Assembly (NCBI GenBank): GCA_035294265.1
Contig: DATGLK010000028.1
Span: 1 to 64,000 of the forward strand
Origin: Candidatus Binataceae bacterium
GTDB lineage: Bacteria > Desulfobacterota > Binatia > Binatales > Binataceae
Reading direction: 5' to 3'
Length of the DNA: 64,000 nt
Below are positions 17,483-25,443 of the stretch, one piece after another; positions within the stretch are counted from its first letter, which is position 1; each line of letters starts with the position of its first letter. The position numbers and the translations under genes are program-made. The notes under the pieces are model-generated. The model searched no databases. It saw nothing but the letters and a program-made list of their open reading frames with translations, and was not told where the DNA came from.

Positions 17483-19594
17483 ATGGCGATAGGGCGGAGC
17501 ATGGTGAGGGAGCGGAAAGCGGTCAAGCAAACGGCGGCCACGCGCCTGGCGGTGGATATCGGCGGCACTTTCACCGATGTGGCGGCCTTCGATCAGAAAA
17601 GCGGCCGCCTGCTCCTGGGCAAAACTCTTTCTACCACCCACGACTTGGTCGAGGGCATCGCGCAGGGCGTCAGGAAAGCCGGCAGTAGCTTTGGCCAGGC
17701 GGCGCTGTTCCTGCACGGCTCCACTGTGGCGATCAACACGATGCTGGAGCGCAGCGGAGCCAAAACCGCCTTGCTGATAACCCAGGGCTATCGCGATATA
17801 TACGAAATCGGCCGCATCAATCGGCCCGACTCCTACAACCTCTTTTTCCGCAAGCATGTGCCCCTGGTTCCGCGCGCTCTGCGCTTGGAGGTTCGCGAGC
17901 GTATGAGCGCCGAGGGCGAAGTGCTGGTGGCGTTGGATGAGAGTAGTGTTCAGGCGATCTGCGATCGTCTGGACAGGGAGCGGATCGAGGCGGTCGCGAT
18001 CTTGCTTCTGCACTCCTATCGCAATCCCGCTCATGAGGCACGGGTCAAGGCTATCGTGCAGGCGCGCCTGCCGGGAGTCTTTGTCACCGCTTCGCACGAG
18101 TTATCCCAGGAATACCGCGAGTACGAACGCTGCTCCACCGTCGTGGCCAACGCCTATGTCGGTCCGCGCGTGCGCGATTACTTGAGTGGCATTGGTCAGC
18201 ACTTGGCCGACGAAACCTGTCCCGGAGCCTTCCTGCTGGTGCAATCCACCGGTGGCCTGTACGAAGCCGACCGGGCGCGGGTGGAATGCATCCGCATGCT
18301 GGAATCGGGGCCCGCCGCCGGGGTAATCGGCGCACGTGCCCTGTGCCACGAACTACATTTGGACGATGCCGTTGCTTTCGACATGGGTGGGACCAGCGCC
18401 AAGGCCGGAGTGATCTATCGTGGCGAAGAACTGACCACCGGCAGCGCGCTGGTGGGCGGTTACGCCGAAGGCTTGCCGGTGCAGTTGCCGATGATTCACA
18501 TTTTCGAGGTCGGCACCGGCGGCGGCAGTATCGCCAGCGTGGACCAAAGCGGCGCGCTGCGGGTGGGGCCGCGCAGCGCAGGCGCCCAGCCCGGTCCAGC
18601 CTGCTACGGGCGCGGGGGCGAGCAGCCCACGGTAACCGACGCCAACCTGGTGCTGGGGCGCCTGGGCGCCGATCGCTTCCTGGGCGGCGAAATGAAGCTG
18701 GATGTGGCCGCCGCTCAGCGCGCACTTGAACGGATCGCCGCGCCCTTGGGAATGGCGCCAACGGCGGCCGCCGCCGGTATCCTTCGCATAGCGGTCAGCG
18801 CCATGTCTTACGCCGTCAAAGGCGTCTCCACCGAGCGCGGGCTGGACGCCGCCGCCTTCACCCTGATTGCCTATGGCGGAGCCGGACCGCTGCACGCCAG
18901 CGCAATTGCGCGCGAGATCGGGATGCGCCAGCTCATCATACCACGCGCCCCCGGCCATTTTTGTGCCTTCGGGATGTTGTTTGCCGACTTGCGCTACGAT
19001 TACGTGCGGACCTGGTTCACCCCGTTGGCGGGTGCCTCCTTTGCCGAGATCGAGCAGGTTTACGACAACCTGTTCGCCCAAGGGCGCCAAGCGCTTGAGC
19101 GCAGCCGGGTACGGCCGCGGCGTGTCGTGCTGGGGCGCGCGGTGGATATGCGCTACGTCGGCCAGGAACACGCGGTCACCATCGAACTAGGTCCGGCCAT
19201 TTTCGCCCGCCGCGATCGCGACGCGATCAAGCGGCGCTTCGATGAGGTCCACCAGTTGCGCTACGGCACTTCGGCCCCGGGCGAGGCTGCGGAAATCGTC
19301 AGCTTGCGCGCCACCGTAACCGGTGTGATGAAAAAACCGGCGCTCGAGGCTATTGGGCGCGGCGGGCGCACCCCCATCGCAGCAGCCTCGCGCGGCAGCC
19401 GGCCCATCTTTTTCGAGCCGGATCGCGCGCTCAAAACTCCCGCTTTTGCTCGCGCCGAGCTGCGCGCCGGCAACCAGATCGAGGGGCCGGCAGTGATCGA
19501 GGAACACGCTTCAACCACAGTCGTGCTACCGGGCGATCGTCTGCACGTAGACCAGTTCGGCAATCTGTTAATCGAGGTCGGAAGGACCGCGTAA
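17483..19594 (+). CDS. Hydantoinase/oxoprolinase family protein, subunit A
   Basis: About 703 residues. N-terminal ASKHA ATPase-type motif RLAVDIGGTFTDVAAFD, then LHGSTVAINTMLER, the family's AFDMGGTSAKAGVI phosphate loop, GTGGGSIA and GPACYGRGGEQPTVTDANLVLGR blocks in usual order, and a C-terminal domain ending near GNLLIEVG. Together with subunit B such enzymes hydrolyse N-methylhydantoin or 5-oxoproline, or carboxylate acetone or acetophenone, with ATP. Subunit B overlaps its stop by one base (TAATG). The first codon is uncertain among 17477 (TTG), 17483 and 17501 (ATG). Confidence 0.9.
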   Translation: MAIGRSMVRERKAVKQTAATRLAVDIGGTFTDVAAFDQKSGRLLLGKTLSTTHDLVEGIAQGVRKAGSSFGQAALFLHGSTVAINTMLERSGAKTALLITQGYRDIYEIGRINRPDSYNLFFRKHVPLVPRALRLEVRERMSAEGEVLVALDESSVQAICDRLDRERIEAVAILLLHSYRNPAHEARVKAIVQARLPGVFVTASHELSQEYREYERCSTVVANAYVGPRVRDYLSGIGQHLADETCPGAFLLVQSTGGLYEADRARVECIRMLESGPAAGVIGARALCHELHLDDAVAFDMGGTSAKAGVIYRGEELTTGSALVGGYAEGLPVQLPMIHIFEVGTGGGSIASVDQSGALRVGPRSAGAQPGPACYGRGGEQPTVTDANLVLGRLGADRFLGGEMKLDVAAAQRALERIAAPLGMAPTAAAAGILRIAVSAMSYAVKGVSTERGLDAAAFTLIAYGGAGPLHASAIAREIGMRQLIIPRAPGHFCAFGMLFADLRYDYVRTWFTPLAGASFAEIEQVYDNLFAQGRQALERSRVRPRRVVLGRAVDMRYVGQEHAVTIELGPAIFARRDRDAIKRRFDEVHQLRYGTSAPGEAAEIVSLRATVTGVMKKPALEAIGRGGRTPIAAASRGSRPIFFEPDRALKTPAFARAELRAGNQIEGPAVIEEHASTTVVLPGDRLHVDQFGNLLIEVGRTA

Positions 19595-21456
19595 TGAAAG
19601 TGGGAAAGGCTGGCGGCAAATCCAAAAACAAACTCAAGCTGGCGTCCGCGCCCCGGGCCGTGGTCCGCGCGCGCGGCCAGCGGCGTCCAAGCGCGCCGGG
19701 CGCCGATGCGGTCCTGACCGAGATCATTCGCAACGGCGTGATCGCAGTGACCGAAGAAATGAAAACCAATCTGATGCGCACTGCCTACAACATGATCGTT
19801 TACGAGGCGCTGGATTTTACCGTCGGGCTGTTCACCGCCACCGGTGAGACGGTATCGATTGGGCTGGGGCTGCCGATGTTTATCCGCGGGATGGCCGAAA
19901 CCATCCGCGCCGAACTAAGGCACTTTGGGCCCGGTGGACTGGCTCCCGGCGACATTTTGGTTACCAACGACGCCTATCTGACCGGCAGCCATCTCAACCA
20001 TTTCACCTTCAGCCTGCCAATCTTCCATCAGGGCGTGCTGGTGGCCTTTGCCTGCTGCATGGCGCATTGGCCCGACGTGGGTGGGACCCTGGGCGGAGTC
20101 ACGACCGATATCTATTCGGAAGGAATTCAGATCCCGCTGCTGAAGTATCAGAGCGCCGGGGTGGTCAACCAAGACCTGCTCGATATCCTGCGCATGAACG
20201 TGCGTCTGCCCGAGCGCGCGATGGGCGATTTGCGGGCTCAGATCACCGCGGTGACCACCGGCGAGCGGCGCTTTCTGGAGCTGCTCGATCGCTACGGTCG
20301 CCAACCGGTGCTCGATGCGATCGCGCGTATCATGGATCATTCCGAAGCCGCCGCGCGCGCTCGCACCCGCTCCATTCCCGATGGCGTTTACGAGGCCGAA
20401 GCCTACATGGACGACGACGGGGTAGAGGTCGGCAAACGCATCCCACTCAAAGTGCGGGTAGAAGTAGCCGGCGAGGAAATGACGATCGATTTGTCGGAAG
20501 TCAGTCGGCAGGTGCGCGGCTTCTACAATTCGGGCGCGACCACGGGTTACGCCTGCGCGCAGGTGGCCTACAAATGTCTGACCTCGCCCACCGACTATCC
20601 GATCAACGAGGGTAGCTTCCGCTCGCTCAAGGTAGTGCTGGCGCCGGGCACGATCGTAAGCGCGGTGCGGCCAGCCGCGATGCGCTGGTGGATGACTTTT
20701 CCCATGACTATCGTCGATAGCGTCTTCAAGGCGCTCTCGACGGTGATTCCCGAGCGCACCATCGCCGGCCATCATGCCGACCTGGCAGTGGCCACCGTCC
20801 ATGGCATCTCGCCCCGCGATCAGCGTTTGTTTTTGGCCAGCACCGGACCGGTGGGCGGCGGATGGGGCGCCAAGCTAGGCGAGGACGGGGTCAGCGCGAC
20901 CGTGGCGCTCAACGACGGCGATACCCACAACAATCCGATCGAACAACTGGAAGCCAAGTACCCCTTGCTGATCGAGCGTCACGCCTTGCGCAACGACTCC
21001 GGTGGCGCGGGCGAATTTCGCGGCGGCTTGGGAATCGAGCAGATCATCCGGGCGCGCGCCCCGGTCACCGTCAATATGCAGATCGATCGCGTCCATTGTC
21101 CTCCCTGGGGCTTGGCGGGCGGACTCGACGGAATGGGTAATCAGGTCACCCTGCGCCTGCAAGGCCAAGAGATCACCAACTTGCCCAACGCCAAGGTGCT
21201 GACCCAGCCGCTGCAACCCGACGACGCCTTCGTCGTACGCACCGGAGGCGGAGGTGGCTTCGGCGATCCCCTGCGACGCGACCCGCGCCGGGTGGCCGAC
21301 GACGTGGCGCAGGAGTATGTCAGCCGCGAGCAGGCCCGCCAGCTGTACGGGGTGGTGATCGACGAGCAGGGACAAGTGGACGCGGGCGCAACCGCGGCCT
21401 TGAGAGCGAAGTTGGCGCAGCCCGCCCGCGATCGAGCTCCGGCCTCGCGCCAATGA
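19594..21456 (+). CDS. Hydantoinase/oxoprolinase family protein, subunit B
   Basis: 620 residues. After a Lys/Arg-rich leader of about 40 residues, the HyuB domain starts at DAVLTEIIRNGVIAVTEEMKT. Recognisable blocks are DFTVGLFTATGE, PGDILVTNDAYLTGSHLNH, the STGPVGGGWGAKLGEDGVSA block, and NDGDTHNNPIEQLEAKYP. The end carries RTGGGGGFGDPLRRDP, a typical tail. It overlaps the A subunit gene by one base and must act with it. The basic leader is longer than in most HyuB proteins. Confidence 0.9.
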   Translation: MKVGKAGGKSKNKLKLASAPRAVVRARGQRRPSAPGADAVLTEIIRNGVIAVTEEMKTNLMRTAYNMIVYEALDFTVGLFTATGETVSIGLGLPMFIRGMAETIRAELRHFGPGGLAPGDILVTNDAYLTGSHLNHFTFSLPIFHQGVLVAFACCMAHWPDVGGTLGGVTTDIYSEGIQIPLLKYQSAGVVNQDLLDILRMNVRLPERAMGDLRAQITAVTTGERRFLELLDRYGRQPVLDAIARIMDHSEAAARARTRSIPDGVYEAEAYMDDDGVEVGKRIPLKVRVEVAGEEMTIDLSEVSRQVRGFYNSGATTGYACAQVAYKCLTSPTDYPINEGSFRSLKVVLAPGTIVSAVRPAAMRWWMTFPMTIVDSVFKALSTVIPERTIAGHHADLAVATVHGISPRDQRLFLASTGPVGGGWGAKLGEDGVSATVALNDGDTHNNPIEQLEAKYPLLIERHALRNDSGGAGEFRGGLGIEQIIRARAPVTVNMQIDRVHCPPWGLAGGLDGMGNQVTLRLQGQEITNLPNAKVLTQPLQPDDAFVVRTGGGGGFGDPLRRDPRRVADDVAQEYVSREQARQLYGVVIDEQGQVDAGATAALRAKLAQPARDRAPASRQ

Positions 21457-21526
21457 GGAACGCGACGCCCATCCTCCTCGAATAGAGGTTGGCGGTGCTT
21501 GTTGGCGCAAAAATCGGCCGGGGTCT

Positions 21527-24121
21527 TCACGGCTTTCGCAGCGCGCTCTCCAGTCGCGGCAACGCCTGCTCCAGTGTCTGCTTATCCTGCAGCGCGCCGA
21601 GAAACGAATCTTCTCTAAGCCGCGCCATTCGCGCCGGCATCGTCTTGATCGTGAACGCGGAGGGATCATAACCGGGCTCCAACTCCTCCCAACTAAGTGG
21701 CGCCGAAACCGGCGCGCCCGGTTGGGGCCGCACGGCGAAGGGCGCGGCGATGGTTTTACCGTGGCCTAGTTGCAGATAATCGATATAAACCTTGCCCTGG
21801 CGCGTGCGCGGATTGCGATTGATCGTCGCCAGCTCGGGGATGCGCGTGATTACCAGGCGCGCCACCAGCTCGGAGAACATCCGCGCCTGCTCGTAAGTGT
21901 AGCGCGGTTGCAGGCCCACCACGACGTGAAAGCCGGCCTGCCCCGACCCTTTCAGACTCGGCCTCAGGCCGAGGGCGCGCAACTCGTCGCCGACCCGGCG
22001 GGCCACCTCGATCGCGCGCGCGGTCGTAGTGCCCTTGGGATCGATATCGAACAACAGCCAGTCGGGATGTTCCAACTGGGGCAGGTGCGAGGACCAGATG
22101 TGAATCGTGATAGTGCCTAGGTTGGCGACATACGCCAGCGCCTCGGCGTCGTCCAGGACAAAGAAGGCAAGCTCGCGCCGCGATTCTTGTGAATAGATCC
22201 GGGTGGTGCGCAGCCAGGAAGGGGCAAAGCCTGGCGCATCCTTCTGATAGAAACTCTTGCCCGTGATGCCATCGGGATACCGCGTCAGCATCACCGGCCG
22301 TTCCTTCAGGTAAGGCAGCATCCAAGGCGCGATCCCCAAGTAGTAGTCGATCAAATCGGCTTTGGTGTAACCTTCCTCGGGCCAGAAAATCTTGTCGGGA
22401 TTGGTAATACTAAAGCGATGAACCGGGCCGTGCGCCGGGGCCGCGGCTTGTTGCAGCGGGCTATCTATCGCGGGTGCGGCGCCGTTGGTCGAGGCTGTTT
22501 GCGCGGCTTCGGCCTGTGGCCCCTCGTAGATACAGTCACGGGGCGAGACCTCAGGCAGCAATTGCTGGAAGCTGGGATGGCGGATTCCACCCTGATTGGT
22601 GTATTCGCCGAAGCGGACGGCACAAACGAGCTCCGGCTCGCAGAATGTGGCGGCGCGCGGCGGCTTTGGTTGCCCGGGCTGGGAAGGGCGAAAAGGCGAG
22701 CTGGAGCGCTCACGCGGGTGCAGCAGCGCGTAAATAGTTCGCAACTTCTCGCGATCGAAGCCCGTGCCAACCTTGTCGATAAAGCGTAGCTGTCCGTCGC
22801 GCTCGTACTGTCCCAGCAGGAGAGCACCGAAATGGGTTCGGCTGCCGGCGGGCCTGGTGTAGCCTCCGATCACAAAACGGCTGGTGCGCGGAGCCTTGAT
22901 CTTGAGCCAATCGTCGCTGCGCCGGCCGCGGTAAGGTGCCGCACGGCGCTTGGCCACGATCCCCTCCAAACCGCTTTCCGCAACCGCGGCAAAAAATTCC
23001 TTACCTTGTCCGACCAGATGATCGCAGTAAGCCAGCACACCTTCGCCCTTGATCAGATCCTTGAGCAACTCCTTGCGCCGCTCGAGCACCAGCCCGCGCA
23101 GATCGTAGGAACCGAAGGCGAGCAAATCGAAAACGAAGTAGCGCACGGGCTGGGCAAAACTGAGCCGAGCGATCGCGCGCCGATCGTTCAGATGGATGCG
23201 TCGCTGCAAGAGCTGGAAGCTGGGCTTTCCCTGCTCGTCGAATTGGACGATTTCGCCGTCAAAGATAAAACGGCCGTAAGGCAAGGCGTTGGCGGCCAGC
23301 ACAACTTCGGGATACTGCGCGCTGATGTCGTTGCCGCGCCGGCCGAACAGGCGCGGTCGGCCCTGATCGCGAATCGCCAGCGCGCGCACGCCATCGTATT
23401 TGACTTCGAACAGCCACTGATCGCCGTCGAAGGGCTGCTCGACTAGTTTGGCTAGCGCCAGGGGGAAATCGGCAGAACGCAGCGGCCCGTCGTGGCGCGC
23501 GGCCCCAAGCTTGCCCAGAGTCGCCAGCGTCTTCTCCTGGACCCGGGCCGCTTCGTGCATCTCTTCCACCAGCAGCCCCGAGAGCACGGAGCGAGGATGG
23601 GCGGTGAGCACATCGTCGCCCGGGAGCGCGGCTTCGTCGCGCTTCTTGATCAGCAGCCATTGCGGTTTATCGGCACTGCCGAACTTGGTGCGCACCAGGG
23701 TGAAGGCGCCGTTCAGCTTGTAGCCGCGCAGGATGAAATCCAGCTTGCCGGTCGCGATCGCCTTCGCCACCGGCATATCCGGCTCAAGGGCCTCGTACAC
23801 GCCGCGATCCCAGACGATGACCGCGCCGGCGCCATAGTTGCCCTGGGGAATGATGCCCTCGAAGTCGCCATATTCCAGCGGATGGTCTTCCACCATCACG
23901 GCCAGTCGCTTGACGCTGGGATCGAGCGAGGGACCCTTGGGCACCGCCCACGACCGCAGCACTCCTTCCATCTCCAGGCGGAAGTCGTAATGGAGCCGGC
24001 GCGCCGCGTGCTTCTGCACGACGAAGATGCCGCCGCGCTGGCCTGTAACGAAGGGCTCGGAGCCAAAGGGTTCGGGGGTACGCTCGGGGTTACGCTTTTC
24101 GCGGTATCGTTCAAGAGCCAT
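21527..24121 (-). CDS. ligD: Multifunctional DNA ligase D (phosphoesterase-ligase-polymerase)
   Basis: 864 residues carrying all three LigD domains in the order PE-Lig-Pol. The 3'-phosphoesterase (about residues 1-170) has FVVQKHAARRLHYDFRLE and VEDHPLEYGDFEG with its three His. The ATP-dependent ligase (about 210-520) has the catalytic lysine in VKYDGVRA, then GEIVQFD and VAKRRAAPY. The primase-like polymerase (last 300 residues) has NPDKIFWP, the DIDPKG catalytic aspartates and SGQAGFHVVVGL. LigD seals Ku-bound double-strand breaks in bacterial non-homologous end joining. The divergent ku gene starts 85 bp away. Confidence 0.95.
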   Translation of the reverse strand: MALERYREKRNPERTPEPFGSEPFVTGQRGGIFVVQKHAARRLHYDFRLEMEGVLRSWAVPKGPSLDPSVKRLAVMVEDHPLEYGDFEGIIPQGNYGAGAVIVWDRGVYEALEPDMPVAKAIATGKLDFILRGYKLNGAFTLVRTKFGSADKPQWLLIKKRDEAALPGDDVLTAHPRSVLSGLLVEEMHEAARVQEKTLATLGKLGAARHDGPLRSADFPLALAKLVEQPFDGDQWLFEVKYDGVRALAIRDQGRPRLFGRRGNDISAQYPEVVLAANALPYGRFIFDGEIVQFDEQGKPSFQLLQRRIHLNDRRAIARLSFAQPVRYFVFDLLAFGSYDLRGLVLERRKELLKDLIKGEGVLAYCDHLVGQGKEFFAAVAESGLEGIVAKRRAAPYRGRRSDDWLKIKAPRTSRFVIGGYTRPAGSRTHFGALLLGQYERDGQLRFIDKVGTGFDREKLRTIYALLHPRERSSSPFRPSQPGQPKPPRAATFCEPELVCAVRFGEYTNQGGIRHPSFQQLLPEVSPRDCIYEGPQAEAAQTASTNGAAPAIDSPLQQAAAPAHGPVHRFSITNPDKIFWPEEGYTKADLIDYYLGIAPWMLPYLKERPVMLTRYPDGITGKSFYQKDAPGFAPSWLRTTRIYSQESRRELAFFVLDDAEALAYVANLGTITIHIWSSHLPQLEHPDWLLFDIDPKGTTTARAIEVARRVGDELRALGLRPSLKGSGQAGFHVVVGLQPRYTYEQARMFSELVARLVITRIPELATINRNPRTRQGKVYIDYLQLGHGKTIAAPFAVRPQPGAPVSAPLSWEELEPGYDPSAFTIKTMPARMARLREDSFLGALQDKQTLEQALPRLESALRKP

Positions 24122-24206
24122 CGATTTCCCGGTTGGCCAAAGCCTTGCTCGGATTATACAGTAAAATGGTAGCGGGGTTGGGGATGCCCGCGGGGAGGCG
24201 ACTTAA
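24122..24206. promoter_or_regulatory. Divergent ligD-ku promoter region
   Basis: 85 bp between the two start codons, so both promoters must lie here or inside the genes. It is locally A+T-rich (TATACAGTAAAAT around 24157). A GGGGAGG ribosome site for ku is visible. A compact divergent layout implies coordinated expression of the repair pair. Confidence 0.45.
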
Positions 24207-25103
24207 ATGGCAGCGCGACCGGTTTCCAACGGCACGATCTCCTTTGGCTTGGTCTCGATCCCGGTGCGGTTATTTTCCGCCACGGTTTCCAGGCAGGTCA
24301 GCTTCAACCTGCTGCACAACAAGGACGGCAGCCGTATCCAGCAGAAGATCTATTGCCCGGTAGATGACAAAATAATCGATCGCAGCGAGCTGGTGCGCGG
24401 CTACGAGGTTGAAAAAGGCCGTTATGTGACGTTCAGCGACGAGGAGCTAAAGGCGCTGGAGGCTCAGGACGATCACGCCATCGAGATCGATCATTTCCTG
24501 CCTTTGGACAAAGTCGATCCGCTCTATTTCGAGGGCGCCTACTGGCTGGCCTGCGAACCGGTCGCGGCCAAGGCCTATCGCCTGCTCACCGAAGCGATGG
24601 CGCAGACCGGGCAGGTGGCTTTGGCCCGCTTCACCATGCGCGGCAAAGAGCATCTGGTCCTGATTCGGCCGCTGTCCGAAGGCCTGGTTCTGCATACCAT
24701 GTTCTATGCCGACGAGGTGCGCGCCGCCACCGAGGTCGATCGGGGACTCAACGCCGAGGTCAAACCCGCCGAACTGGCTCTGGCCAAGCGCCTGATCGGC
24801 GAGTTGGCGGAGAAGAGCTTCCAGCCCGAAAAATACCACGACGGCTTCCGCGAGCGGGTACTCGAAGCGGCGCAGCGCAAGCTGGCGGGCCAGCAGGTGA
24901 CCGAAGCCGCGCCCGAGCCGCGGCGCGGCCAGGTGATCGATTTGATGGGCGCGCTCAAGGCTTCGCTGGAGAAGCGCGGGCTGAAGCTGGGCGAAGCTGC
25001 CGAGCAGCCAAAGGCCCCGCCCGTGGAGGGCGAAGCCAAAACAGCGAAAAGCGTCGGGCGCCGCACCAGCGGCGAGCGGCGGCGCGCCGGGGCCAAGAAA
25101 TAA
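24207..25103 (+). CDS. ku: Non-homologous end-joining protein Ku
   Basis: 298 residues, the normal size of bacterial Ku. Opens MAARPVSNGTISFGLVSIPVRLFSA, followed by FNLLHNKDGSRIQQKIYC and GYEVEKGRYVTFSDEELKAL, the Ku core. Ku homodimers thread onto DNA ends and recruit LigD. The last 60 residues are rich in Lys, Arg and Ala, the usual basic tail that aids DNA binding. Divergent from ligD. Confidence 0.95.
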   Translation: MAARPVSNGTISFGLVSIPVRLFSATVSRQVSFNLLHNKDGSRIQQKIYCPVDDKIIDRSELVRGYEVEKGRYVTFSDEELKALEAQDDHAIEIDHFLPLDKVDPLYFEGAYWLACEPVAAKAYRLLTEAMAQTGQVALARFTMRGKEHLVLIRPLSEGLVLHTMFYADEVRAATEVDRGLNAEVKPAELALAKRLIGELAEKSFQPEKYHDGFRERVLEAAQRKLAGQQVTEAAPEPRRGQVIDLMGALKASLEKRGLKLGEAAEQPKAPPVEGEAKTAKSVGRRTSGERRRAGAKK

Positions 25104-25443
25104 GGAACCCTACCCGGGAAACCCACGACCTTCGCTACCTGATTTCTTTCGCGCCCCCACCCCGAACTCGGCGATATAATGGATCGGCGGCTGGGGCCGC
25201 GAGACCTAAGGTTATAGGGTGGCATCGTTCCACCCGAGGCCTCGGTTGCGCCGGTTCCAGCACGCCCTCCAACCCAATCGTGTCGCGCTTAGTGGCAAGC
25301 GGGGATTGGGAACAATTTTGGTTCATAGCTGACGGTCCGTTGAAATGCGCTTCGCGGCCGAAGCACTGCCGCGCTCTTAAGCGGAGTCGGAGACGTCAGC
25401 GCCGAGCTTCCCGTAAGTCTCGCGGCGGCAATAAACGCACGGT
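25104..25443. other. Gene-free stretch between convergent ku and TonB-receptor genes
   Basis: 340 bp without a credible protein. A TATAAT-like hexamer occurs near 25171 but without a clear -35. GCTTCG-GCCG-CGAAGC near 25350 forms a small hairpin downstream of the receptor gene, lacking a T-run. Confidence 0.3.

Noticed and set aside
19915-20802. 295-codon frame on the minus strand inside the hydantoinase B gene
   Set aside because: Composition is a shadow of the plus-strand gene, whose motifs are clear; no ribosome site or homology.
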